DNA of 64,000 bases, from positions 35,455,648-35,519,647 of the forward strand of contig CM055101.1 of NCBI GenBank assembly GCA_029204225.1. The letters are read 5' to 3'. The DNA is from Diphasiastrum complanatum. Taxonomy: Eukaryota > Streptophyta > Lycopodiopsida > Lycopodiales > Lycopodiaceae. Of the stretch, positions 1-10,677 are shown one piece after another. The notes beneath the pieces are model-generated. The model did not search any database. It was not told the DNA's origin and saw only the letters and a program-made list of their open reading frames with translations. The first letter of the stretch is position 1, and every line of letters begins with the position of its first letter. A program made the position numbers and the translations under genes.

Positions 1-467
1 CAGAGGAGCATTTTAGATTTGACGTCTATTAGATTACGAGATCAGAGGTAGATATCATTCAATTTTTTGAGATCAGCCAATCTCACTATGCTCCTTAATA
101 TTATATGGAGATCAAAGATTTTTTGCATTGATGATATGAAAATTTTTCCAATCGTGGAGTAATAGATGTCTTCTGATCGTGGAGTAATAGATGTTGCTCT
201 ACTAGTTCCAATACCCAAACATAGCTCCAAATTATTTCTTTATTCTCCAAACATCAATCTTGGACTGATACAAAGTCAAACCAAAGGATGATGCAAATAT
301 TCCTTTCAAACATTGAGACTAGAGAGAGCGTCGACATATTATGAGACCTACCCCAAGAGCTGGCTATCGACGTACATGTACTAGCTCACATGCATACTCA
401 ACTCATCAAAGACCAACACCTTCAATAGCCACTTATTATGACATTGTTCTAGCCATTGTTTTAGGTT
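1..467. other. AT-rich sequence without recognisable gene
   Basis: I see no coding region, repeat family or RNA gene that I can support here. A 16-base string (gatcgtggagtaatagatgt region, 151-195) occurs twice in near-tandem, a small local duplication. Short open frames lack any family motif. Confidence 0.4.
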
Positions 468-745
468 GTCAATCTGTTAGACACCAGTCATGTTCTAGCA
501 CAATCCCGGCATGACTGGTTACTAGGGGGTCGAGGACCATGGTGTTAGCCATGGCCAGCAACCAGGATGGACACCAGGGGACCAGGTGGGTTCGATGTGT
601 CACTGGCAGTGACCTGGTGTGACCGCCAGACAGGATTTCAGTTGGCGGAGTTATGACCACATGGACCCTAGTCGTCAGCAACGGAGATGCCTCTGCCGGA
701 CGAGCAGCTAGCTGACAGTTACCTGGGGTGTCCGTTAGTGTCAAT
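468..745. repeat. GC-rich insert-like block bounded by GTCAAT
   Basis: A block much richer in GC than its surroundings is bounded by the hexamer GTCAAT at 468-473 and 740-745, as a target duplication would be. The interior starts CTGTTAGACACC and ends near GGTGTCCGTTAGTG, a weak inverted similarity. It contains several GGACCA/TGGTGT motifs and an antisense 91-codon open frame that resembles no protein I know. It could be a small DNA transposon, a solo LTR of a non-TG/CA element, or chance. No function is claimed. Confidence 0.25.
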
Positions 746-933
746 GTTAGATAAATTGTTGGAGTGATTATTGTTATTTATTTTATTCTTTACAGATTTG
801 GGCTTCACCCTTGTTTTCCTCCAAGTCTTTTTGTGTAGATTAGTTTCAGTTCAACTCAGTTCTTTTCCTTTTCAGTTAGAAGACGTATTACACTTCAAAA
901 ACTATGAAACACTTATAATGTATCTTTCTAATA

Positions 934-1038
<105 letters not shown>

Positions 1039-1040
1039 CC

Positions 1041-1956
1041 ATGCCTACCGATTCTGTCAGCACTCACCGCCACAGGTTGCTGCTTCGTCCTCAGCTGCTA
1101 TGGGGGACACATGCCATGCCACACCTACACGCGGCACACCACTCCCGAGAACATCTCGCTGAATGAGTACATTTCTAAGCAATTTGCCGCTTTTCTTTCA
1201 CAACTCAATGAACTTCGTGCAGATTTGCTTACTAAGACTGCCACGATTGACTCTCAACAGGCTGAAATTGCTTCTCTTTGCTGCGCTTAGTGCTTTGCAG
1301 AGGGACATCATCCCTAATATCTCCCGTGCTGTTGAGGATACTAAGGCATCCATGAGTAAGCTTCCCCTACTTGAGCGCCAAATACATGACACTGTTGAGT
1401 GCACTGCCCGGATTCCCGGTCTTGAACAGCGGCTTCATGAGACGGTGGAACATGTACATAAGGTACCTACTCTCGAGCAAGAAGTACGTGAGACCAAATC
1501 ATGGGCTTCTATCCTGAGATCATCTACCACCTCTTCGTCTTCTGTAGCACCCTCCTTAGACATCACGGTACAAGGCGTCTTGGCAGAACAACAACGTCGG
1601 GATGGCAAAAAGCTTGACTTAAGATTCCGGGGTCTTCCTACTGAGGGCACAACATTGGACCAGGTTACCTCTTTGTTTACTTCACGCATGGGGCTCTCAG
1701 TTTCAGGTATCTAGTATGCGCCTCCAGCATGATCCGAAGGTATTATTTGTCAAATTTAAAACTATGGAGTATGGACGACCGTCAGACAGTTCTTTGTGCG
1801 CATCGTACTCTCCGAGGCTCTCAGATTTACATAGATGATGACCTTACTCATTGCCAATGGTTACAGCGTAAAACTATTATTCAGGAGGCAAGGACAAAAC
1901 AACAGTGGGTGGTATTTACAAATGGCAACCCTCGCTCTTTCTCCGAGCGTCAATAG
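1041..1956 (+). pseudogene. LINE A ORF1-like coiled-coil protein, frameshifted
   Basis: The frame ending near 1288 (ISLNEYISKQFAAFLSQL...) continues in another frame from about 1290 to 1714. It then breaks again and resumes at 1729-1956. The central part has repeated heptad-like units (LLERQIHDTVE, LEQRLHETVE, LEQEVRETK), that is, a coiled coil for trimerisation. The tail KKLDLRFRGLPTEGTTLD resembles the start of the RNA-recognition fold of L1-type ORF1 proteins. LINE C and LINE B have counterparts (DQKAHNIRVPGV, DQKALNVHIMGI). In this family ORF1p coats element RNA. The copy has at least two frame breaks and a stop at 1712, so it is not functional. Confidence 0.7.
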
Positions 1957-2005
1957 GAAGTTGGGGTACTCGGGCATGGGAGCAGCCCGATAGCCCTGCC
2001 TAGCG

Positions 2006-2900
2006 TCACATTCGGTTTTTGGAATTGCGGCGGCCTCTCCACCTTTTCTACAGCGGCTGATCTTGACACCTATCTGTGTTCGGCTGATTCTCTACTTTTT
2101 GCAGAGACATATGAGTCCTCCACACACTCACTTCCGCACATTTCTCGTTTTCAGTGGATTTCTGCTCCACACATGTTTGTACAGGTCGGTGTATACTCCT
2201 ATTCGGTTGGTGTCTCAGGATACTTATGGTCGTTACTTGTGGCTTCAGATTATTGCATCCTTCTTGGGGCTGGACCAAGACTTGTTTGTTGAAGTGTGCT
2301 ACTTTACTCCCCACACTTCAGTGTTTATGGATTTGGGAGGTGATCTTTTTCAGGACCTTTCTGACGGCGTTTCTAGACTCTCTACCGGGTTACATATTGC
2401 TTGCAGGGGACTTTAACACCCGCACAACCGCTCGCCAGACTGAGTTCTATGCTGACACACTCTCTCTTCATCCGTTGGATACCTCTTATGCCCGTTATTC
2501 TCAGGACTCATCAGTGATGGTTACGCTTTCTGGGGAACAACTTCTGAGGTTGGCTCAAGCACACGGTCTCATTATCCTTAACGGTCTTCTTCAATGGCCA
2601 TCCTCCTCTGCATATACTTGCCACCCATTTGGTGGCGGTCACAGCGTAGTGGACTATTTCATTGCATCTCTTACTTTATTGCCCCGCCTGGCATCCTTCA
2701 CCATCTCTACCTTGGTCCTCGTTGATCACTCTCTGCTCTACCTCTCCTTCTCCCCAGCGCCAAGTCCGCCTTCTCCTCCACCTTCCCTCTTGTTCGACCC
2801 ACCCGCTATCGTATACCTCCTCATTGATCCCAGGCCTATGTTGCCCACGTCTCTCGACTTCTGGACCACTTTCCTTCCTCCTCTAATGTCACTACCCTAG
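2006..2900 (+). pseudogene. LINE A ORF2 N-terminus: APE-type endonuclease
   Basis: This encodes the endonuclease that would nick target DNA. The start FGFWNCGGL (about 2010) followed by LLFAETYE (near 2105) matches the N-terminal WN-G-L and catalytic Glu motifs of APE-like LINE endonucleases. After frame changes the second half shows LLAGDFNTRT (about 2400), HSVVDYFIAS and VDHSLLYLSF. These correspond to the GDFN, SxVD and S/T-DH active-site motifs. At least two frame shifts separate the halves. The same domain is seen in LINEs B and C, where the SDHSFLSF motif is better preserved. Confidence 0.8.
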
Positions 2901-2936
2901 CCTCCTTTTTAACACACGCCCTGACTACTGCCGCTC

Positions 2937-4229
2937 ATGCCATTGCACCCCCTCACCGCTTCTCTTCTCATCGTCGTACCCATAATAAATGGTATGACAA
3001 CGACTGTCTTTCTTCCAGAAATATGTCGAGTTCCTCAAATTCTCCAATTCTACACTTTCTTCTTCCGCAGAAAAGTGGCTTCGTTCCCTTCTCCGCAAAA
3101 AGAAAGTGGCCTACTTTTCTTCCCGTTCCTCCTACCTCCTTCGCTCCCTCCACTCTGCTTCCTCGGCTACTTTTTGGAAGATCTTTCTTCATAAGCCCCT
3201 ATCCATTGTACCTGTCCCTCTTCAATCCTGGGTCGCCTATGCAACCGACCTATATACAACTGCTCACCCTTCCATCTCTCTTTCTTCTCGTCCTACCCAC
3301 TGTGACCTCTTTTCTCCTGACATGGTTGAAGCCACCATTTGCAAACTCAAGAACAATCGTACGTCTGACATTGACCACCTTTCAACCGAGCTCCTCAAAC
3401 CAATTGCCAAACTCGCCTCCCCTTTTTTGGCCCGCTGTTTCAACCGCTCTGTCGTTGATGGTTTCCCTATACCTTGGGCCACCAATCTCCTTCACCCCAT
3501 TCTAAAAGCAAGCGATGCCATGAATGTCCACAACTATCGCACTATTATGATTGGTCATACCATGGCCAAGTTGTATGCCACTATTCTCCAGAACTTCGTT
3601 ACGGCAGAGTCTGATTCTCAACTATTGTATGCGATTGGCCAGGCTGGCTTCCGCCCTGGTTATAGCACTCTTGATCATATCCTCACTCTACGTACTATCA
3701 TTGAGGAGGCAAAGCATATGGGCAAGAAGGTATTTGCTTGTTTCGTTGATCTCTCTAAGGCCTTTTATACTGTTCCTCGTCATCTTTTGATCAGCAGACT
3801 ACGTCAGCTTGGCTTTTCCGACTCTATTCTCGTGGTAGTGGTTGCGCTGTATGAGAGAGTTCTAGCACCACGTATTCGGCTGGGTACTGATTTGTCTTCT
3901 CCCATCCGTAGCACTGTTGGCTTCAAGCAAGGCTATCCATTGTCCCCTCAGTTGTTTGCACTTTATATTGATGATCTTGAGCGCTCATTCGTGAAGAAGG
4001 TGGAGATGGTTGCCTACTGGCTCATTTGCTCATCCCCATTCTGCTTTATGCTGATGACATTGTTCTGCTTTCTCCCTCACCAGAAGGGTTGCAGTGTCAC
4101 TTACAGGTCTTACATCGGTTTTGTGTTGCTTGGGATCTCTTTGTTAACTTAAAAAAGACGAAGATCATGATTTTCAACACCAATCGACAAAGCTTTTACA
4201 ATTATCAATTCTTCTATGACGGCTAGGAA
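2937..4229 (+). pseudogene. LINE A ORF2 reverse transcriptase core
   Basis: A 348-codon open stretch at 3106-4152 contains the non-LTR reverse transcriptase motifs. These are NYRTIMIGHTMAKLYATIL (motif 1), GQAGFRPGYSTLDHI, FACFVDLSKAFYTVPR (motif A, catalytic FVDLSKAF) and STVGFKQGYPLSP (motif B, normally GVKQGCPLSP, so two changes). The reading frame then shifts, and LLYADDIVLLS (motif C, YADD) lies at 4038-4070 in another frame. This places the catalytic Asp pair outside the main open frame. Relatives share DIDHLSTELLKP upstream (DIEDLESELL in LINE C). Confidence 0.85.
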
Positions 4230-5485
4230 GTTGACATTGTTGCCTCTTACTTGGGAGTCCTGTTTACTGCGCCCCTTCTTGGTTTCCGCCAAGCTGCATT
4301 TGCGCACATTTCTTCCGATCTTTCAGCATTGGTCCAGTTCGAGCGTGTTGTACAATGAATCATATTTTTGATCCCGCTACTAGATGCCAATTGTTTCACA
4401 CACGGGTGGTTCCAGCAGTGATGTATGCCTCCGAGATCTGGTTGCCAGGACTTTCTCTCCGGGACTGGGCAGGCATTTCCGGCATTCAGGCCACTATGTT
4501 GGGTCGCATGATACGTGCCAAGACTACCACCCCTCATGATATCCTATGTGCTGAGTTTGCTACTCCTCCGATCATCCTTGAGGGCTTTTTCCGCCTTATT
4601 CTTTTTCTTCAGCGGCCGCGATGTTGGGTGGATCTTGGGAGTCCATATTTATAGCATGGACAACCTCGAATTGATTTTCTAGTGTAATTGCTGCGGTTAC
4701 TTCTTCACGTGTCCTAGCTGATTCCCATGCCAAGCTATACTGGTACTAGCAGGCGTTTGATCTCTTACGACATTTGGGCATCTCTATCATGGATCTTCCT
4801 CGTGGTACGCATTCATATATCCGAGGCTATTTATTCTGTCGATATATGCAGCAGACTTGGAGCTCCCTCCTTCCCGCATTCGATTGAGCTATTACCAGAC
4901 ACACTTCCTCTCTTTGGATCCTTTTGGTTTGCCATTGTTGTCTCACAGCCCCTATCACACGGCCTGCGCTATCGTCTTGGGCAGTTGTGCATTTCCTCTC
5001 ATCAACTTGCTATTGAGGCCGGTCGTGCATGGAATATCTCCTGGGAGCGTCATCTAGGTCGCTTGTGCTCGTTGCAGGAGGTGGAAGATGAAGCCCATTT
5101 CCTCCTCATATGTCCGTTGTATATGAGATACGGGGGGTGGGGGGGGGGGGGGGGGGGGGGGGGGGTATTATTGTCTCTTTCGTGATGGCCTGCATACACT
5201 CGCAATTTTGTCTCCTATCCTGATGCTCGTTGCTTGCGACTTCTTGTTTGTGGGATGCTAACACTCCGTCAGTCTCATCTGCCTATACCAGATCACCTGG
5301 GGTTAGACTCCCAGCAATTGCTTCTCACTGGCTTCTTTCGGACTCGAGCACATGCTGATGACTCCGATGATGAGATTCCTATCCCTGTGCCACCGCGGAA
5401 AAAGCCCAGATGTAGTCGACACTTGCCTCCATTAGGGCCCACTGTACGGTCCACTCAGTGGACACTTCACACTTACTTTCGCTGA
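4230..5485 (+). pseudogene. LINE A ORF2 C-terminal region with Cys/His motif
   Basis: Downstream of the reverse transcriptase core, YASEIWLPGLSLRDWAGI and MLGRMIRAKTTTPHDIL (4355-4600) parallel LINE C's YAAETWCTGLPSSHW and MLARMIRAKPSVPHEIL. CSLQEVEDEAHFLLICP (about 5070-5120) is the C-x8-H-x4-C part of the zinc-finger-like motif typical of LINE ORF2 C-termini. The first Cys is lost here compared with LINE C (CQLCSLEEVESKEHFIFRC). A poly(G) run interrupts the region at 5128-5166. The frame ends at TGA 5483-5485 after PTVRSTQWTLHTYFR. Confidence 0.75.
5128..5166. repeat. poly(G) tract within LINE A
   Basis: About 38 bases, almost all G, with a single T near the start. It interrupts the LINE A coding remnant just after the Cys/His motif. 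The equivalent place in LINE C reads YEIRGRYHCLFRD with no G run, so the tract arose after insertion. Homopolymers this long are also sequencing-error hotspots. Confidence 0.9.
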
Positions 5486-5723
5486 TATGTACTTATTCTC
5501 CACCTGGCCCGGGTTGTGGGCATTGGTACTTTTTCTATAGTTCTTCTGTTATACCTGGCCCGAGTTGTGGGCTTATTTCACTTTTGCTTTGTCCTACTTT
5601 CATTTGTAGCTAGTTTATAGCATTTTACGGCCATGTCCTCCTATGGATGATGCTCCCATTGTTGCTTGTACATATTTTCTTTTTGGTAAAGCTTTCTTCT
5701 TTCTGTCTCTATCTCTCTCTCTT

Positions 5724-8690
5724 CCCCCGGTCCCTTACACTCCCCAACACTGAGGCAGCAACGCTGCCCCAGGCAGCCGCTTTGCCTCCATCATCATCTT
5801 CGCCATTACGGTCTCCAAAATCACCCAATTCCACGTCAATTTACACTCCTTCCAATGCTTTTGAAGACTTTCTGGTGTACGAAATGAAAGTGCTATAAAC
5901 AGAGGTGAAAACATTGAAGGATGAAATCAAGCTACTTCGGGAGGAAAATGGACAGCTGAAATGGGATTCAACTACAGTGATGAAAATCTAGGCCTTGGAA
6001 CAAGATTTGGTCCAGCACAAGGAGACCACAAAAACTTGGACATCTCATTTCAAAAATACAAATGGTAACCCACAAATGTCTACCTTTATTTCAGCTACTA
6101 TTTTTGAAGAGAAAATGAGAGATCAAAAGGCCCTTAATGTGCATATCATGGGCATTGTAGACACACAAGACGCCATCCAAGAAGCAAATAGTTTTTAAAA
6201 ACCCCCTTAGGGCACAATAACCACGGGAAGAGCCTAGAGAACCAAGAAGGATAATGCCACAATTATCATTCGCTTTAAAACTCTTGAAGAGAGACGGTCA
6301 TTTTGCGACTAACGAATTAACTAAAGGGCACAAATATATTCTTGGATGACGACCTCACATTCTTGCAAGTGACAAAAAGGAAAAGGCTTTCAAGGAAGCT
6401 AAAGCATCTAGAAAACGAGTAATTTATAGAGATGGAGGGTGTGATAAGAAAAAGGGGTTTGGGTCTTTTGAGTGTGGGAGCAAATCGAAGACCCATCCAT
6501 CTTCATTGTATTTTGGTGTGTGGAATTGTAATGGGATACATACCTCATCCTTGGCAGGTGACTTGATCAACTTCATAGATAGTGGTGATATACTCTTATT
6601 CACAGAAACGCATGATAGTGCAAAGCAAGGTCTACCTTCCTTTTCTGGTTTCCACTAGGAATCAATTTTCAAAGGAGAGACTAGATCAGCAGGAGGGCTG
6701 GTGTGGCATGCTTATATAGGGATGCTATTCAGAGAGGGCTAGAGAGGTTCATCGAGAGAGTCTGTCTAGATATATATGAATCAAACTCAAAGGGGAGCCT
6801 ACAAGTATAGACAGAGACATATATATTGCAGTATGCTATTTCCCACCAGGCACATCTTCGAAGATAAGATGATGTGAAATCTACTTACCTGCATATATGG
6901 ATTTGTCTAGTGACATTGTCAGGTTTTCTGACACAAAACATATTCTACTAGTAGAGGATTTTAATGCCAAGACTGGATCACGTCAGACACCATTCCATGT
7001 TATGGACCAAGATCCTCTACATATCAGGGGATTGGACAATGACGAGCTTGGGATCTTGAGATATTCTGCAAATGAGGATGGGGGCCTATCACAATTTATG
7101 GGGAGAATTTTTACAGCTAGGAGACGCCCATGCCATTTTAATGGCATTTCAAAGTGGCCTTCTGCTAGTGATTTCACTTGTCACTCTCACAGTGATGGAC
7201 AAAGCGTGGTAGATTACCCCTTGGGATCACCTTCTCTTCTTCCTCATATCACTGCCTTCACCATTACTCGTACTACTCTTTCCGATCATTCATTTCTCTC
7301 TTTCCATTTAGGAACAAAGCCCACTGTCATCTCTACTTCTCACCCACCTCTCACTTGCACTCCAAGATATCGTTTTGAGACCCATACATTCCCGTTTATC
7401 AAGACTCGTAAACCTCCCTTCTACAACATTTCCCACATAACTCCAACATTGAACACCAATCAACCTTCCTCACCAATACTTTACACACTGCAACTTCCAT
7501 TTCTTTTCCATCTACAAAACCCAAAACTAAAACAAAAACCTCCTATCGTCCTAGTCAACCCTGGTATGACGATGAATGCCGCCAACTTCATAATCATCTT
7601 AAATATGCTTATGCCAGCACACTTCTTTTCGCAACATAAACGTACCTACCGAAATACACTCCATCCTAAAAAGCAGGCCTATGAGATTAATGACAGGAGA
7701 AGACTTATCAACCTTCTCTTTATGCTATTGACACCACCTCTCCCATCATCACCTCACCCCATCCTTCATCCTTCAATCTTTTCACCCCTGACATGATATC
7801 TGACTCAATTAAACACTTCAATATGCGACATGCCCATGATATAGAAGACCTTGAAACAGAACTTCTTGTCCAGGCGATTCTTGTCCAGGCGAAAGACATA
7901 CTCTCTCCCAACCTTTCTAATTTTTTTAATAAAGTTGTCATTCAAAGTTCCCTACTTCCTGGTGCCCATCCACAAGGGCGGTGATCCAATGAGGCCATAA
8001 AACTATCATACTATCATGATTGGCCATATTATGGCAAGAGTAAATGGCTCACTTATTCTGCTACAGTCAGCAATGAAGCGAGAGCAAACGCTTACATGCA
8101 TTGGGCCAGGCAGGTTTTTGATTTCATTACTCCACATCGGATCATATATTCACGTTGAGATCTGTTATTGAGGAGGCCAGGTCCCCACGAGAGCGCATAT
8201 ATTGTTGTTTTGTGGATTTCCATAAGGCCTTTGACTCTGTTTCGAGACACATACTTATCCAGAGATTACAGGAGCTTGGCTTCCATTCAGACATGGTCTC
8301 GGTGATATGGTCTATATGAGAGAGTGATAGGTTGTTTTTGATTTGATGAGGGCATATCACAACATGTGTATAGCACCATTGGAGTGAAGCAAGGATGCTC
8401 ACTACTCCCTACCCTAGTTGTACTTTATATTGACAATTTATGCGGGATGGAGGTGAAGGATGTACTCTATGTGACCTACTTATTTCGATTTTGCTCTATG
8501 CTGATGATGTTGTTCTCTTGTCACGTTCTAGAGCTGGGTTACAGAGACATCTAGACGTATTGCTCCTCCTCACGCTGGGGATAGTCAGTGAACATTGCAA
8601 AGACCAAAGTTATGGTCTTCTACACATCTTAGGCATTCATGCAGCATTAGGAGCTTCTATGGGACGGTCAACCTTTGGAGGTTGTCTCTT
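5724..8690 (+). mobile_element. LINE B, heavily decayed relative of LINE A/C
   Basis: This starts directly after the degenerate TC tract that ends LINE A, so the two LINEs are head-to-tail around one microsatellite. Its first bases, CCCCAACACTGAGGC (about 5737), match LINE C's 5' end TCCAACACTGGAG. An ORF1 remnant (5750-6200; FEDFLVYEMKVL, then DQKALNVHIMGI) is followed by endonuclease pieces. These are FGVWNCNGIHTSS and LLFTETHDSAKQG near 6510-6630, and LLVEDFNAKTGSRQ, SVVDYPLGS and LSDHSFLSF at 6897-7310. Reverse transcriptase pieces are YCCFVDFHKAFDSVSRH (about 8200), IGVKQGCSLLP (8380) and LLYADDVVLLSRSRAGLQ (about 8500). Frames change repeatedly and the 3' end is missing. Confidence 0.8.
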
Positions 8691-8749
8691 CATATACATA
8701 TTTGGTAAACAGGTTCTCTCTCCCTTCATCATGGACTTGTTTAACTAGG

Positions 8750-9125
8750 CTTACAAAGAAAAATTTCCTACTTTTGGGCAAACTAACATCATTGTTCCTA
8801 TTTTTAAGAGAGGAGACAAGAATAATCCCTATAGAACAACCATGATTGGTCACTTTTTAGCAAAACTATTGGACAACATTGAACCAAAAAAAAATTTGTA
8901 TTTGGCTAGAATATAATGAACTTAGTGCACAAGTGGAGGCCAGACTTATCATGAAACATTATTGACCATCTCATTACCTTGAGGAGCATTATAGAGGATA
9001 ATGACCATCTCCTAGAGAATTGAATCGCTATTGTTGCTTTGTGCATTTTCGCAAAGCCTTTGATATAGGCCCTAGGAGAAATCTTGAGGATGAAATGCAT
9101 GAACTTGGTGTTATGTTGGAGCTAC
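8750..9125 (+). mobile_element. LINE fragment G, reverse transcriptase piece of a second lineage
   Basis: A short coding relic reads TNIIVPIFKRGDKNNPYR, TTMIGHFLAKLL and, after a break, CCFVHFRKAFDIGPR and LGVMLEL. These are the start of the reverse transcriptase and motif A of a LINE type distinct from A/B/C. It is probably the same lineage as LINE E at 17.9-19 kb. A stretch equivalent to the fingers domain is collapsed with several stops. Neither end is visible, so this is a truncated copy. Confidence 0.6.
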
Positions 9126-9460
9126 CATTCAATCTATGTCCGTGGAAACTTGAAAGGGAAGCCATGCTAGCCTAGATTACTTCTTTGGAGGCAGCAATAA
9201 GCAAGCCAGGAGAGCCAACGATCTCTACCTCTACAAGGATTTAAGAATTGGAAGGGAAGATTGAGCAACACAAAGCTAAGACAAAGATGGCAATATATCC
9301 ATGAATCTTAGGGTCTGAGAGATTGAAGACACCAATGATCCAATGACTGAAGCAACCAATTTTTCAAGCATGCTTTCCAGAGGGTAGAGAATTGAAAGGA
9401 CTTTGGTTGAATCCACTTGACGTGTGAATTTTTGAAAAGCTAATTGCTAAACTATACTCT
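9126..9460. other. no gene recognised
   Basis: AT-rich sequence with short purine-rich stretches and no open frame of note. I see no element ends here. Confidence 0.4.
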
Positions 9461-9461
9461 C

Positions 9462-9549
<88 letters not shown>
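9461..9549. repeat. (GT)8(GA)n compound microsatellite, 3' flank of LINE C
   Basis: GT repeats (about 9461-9476) run into GA repeats (9477-9549) and then AAGAAAGAAAG. Read on the LINE C sense strand this is AATAAAGCTTTCTTTC followed by (TC)n. The microsatellite therefore sits exactly at the 3' end of LINE C, where a poly(A) tail would be expected. Confidence 0.95.
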
Positions 9550-9551
<2 letters not shown>

Positions 9552-9755
9552 AAGAAAGAAAGCTTTATTAATGTCTTTTCCATGCCAAAAGGCATATAAG
9601 ACTAGTAAATGTACATGTCAAGTATGTGGTAACCATAGGAGCGTATGAAACGTCTCCAAAACAGTAACAAAAGTAGCAAATCTAGAGCTAAAGCTATAAA
9701 CTGAAATAGATGTGATGCTATTAGAAACATGTGGGAGCATGTATACCGCTAACAA

Positions 9756-10637
9756 TCATGAGTGAGGTATGACGCTATCATCTAGTCCTGTCCTGCTGGT
9801 GCTGATGCTATAGAAGGATGTAATACGGCCTGCGGCATGAAGGGCCACTGGTGGTCTTTGACGTCGTCTGAGAGGATGAAGAGGTCTCCTTGTGATAGGT
9901 CGAGTAGCTCGTGCTGCAACATGGGTATGTGTGGGACGCTGTCTCTGGTCTCTGTGGGCAAGTAGGTCATCATCATCATCATCGTCACAGGCATCAAATC
10001 GACCTCTCCTCCTGGAGAAGAAAGAAGTGATCTGAGGCTGAGAAGCTTGACTCGGCTGGGTTGTTTGATACAAATCCTGTCATAGTATAAACATCTCTCG
10101 TATCACGAGTGCCGCGCATCGGGAATCCTCATAAGCTATGAGCGATCGTAAGGTGACAAGTGTGTCTCGGAACAAACAGTGGTATCTCCCTCTGATCTCG
10201 TAATATACTGGGCACCTAAAGATAAAGTGCTCCTTTGACTCCACCTCCTCTAAAGAGCATAACTGGCAAATTCGCTCCTCTCTCAGGGTACCCTGGAATC
10301 TACCAGTCTCAATAGCCAACTGATGTGATGATATGCGGAGCTGTCCCAATGTAAATCTGAGGCAATGTGATAGTTTCGAGTCCAAATAATGCGGTAAGAC
10401 CGGGAACCCTGCTATGTCAAGCTGAATAAAATGAGTCCAGTAGTAGCTGGGTTTAACCCCAAGCTGTCGCTCCCAAGTACGGTCGAGATATGCCCGATAT
10501 AAGATGCGCCTGATATACTGATGAGTACCTGAGGGGAGCTTTAATGGAGATACCAAATGACTCAAGGAGGAAATGGGATGCTTGAGAGAACCACGATTGT
10601 CGATAACCCTGGTCATGAAGAAAGTGTGAGGAAACAA
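9756..10637 (-). pseudogene. LINE C ORF2 C-terminus with CCHC motif
   Basis: The 185-codon frame at 10,637-10,080 contains YLDRTWERQLGVKPSYYW and LRFTLGQLRISSHQLAIETG. It then has CQLCSLEEVESKEHFIFRC, a C-x2-C-x8-H-x4-C motif typical of the tail of LINE ORF2 proteins. LINE D (GMCHTHEVEDEFHFLFKC) and LINE A share it. After a stop, 10,073-9756 adds a polar tail with a run of seven Asp (DACDDDDDDD) and QPQITSFFSRRRGRF. LINE A has a counterpart (DDSDDEIPIPVPPRKKPR) in its own tail, which supports a real C-terminal acidic extension. Confidence 0.75.
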
Positions 10638-10677
10638 GTGCTCTCTGTGTGTATCTCATATCCTCATCGGGCAGAGC

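Noticed and set aside
5128-5166. Poly(G) tract as a biological signal
   Set aside because: It interrupts a dead LINE at a place with no counterpart in sister copies; slippage or sequencing artefact is the simpler reading.
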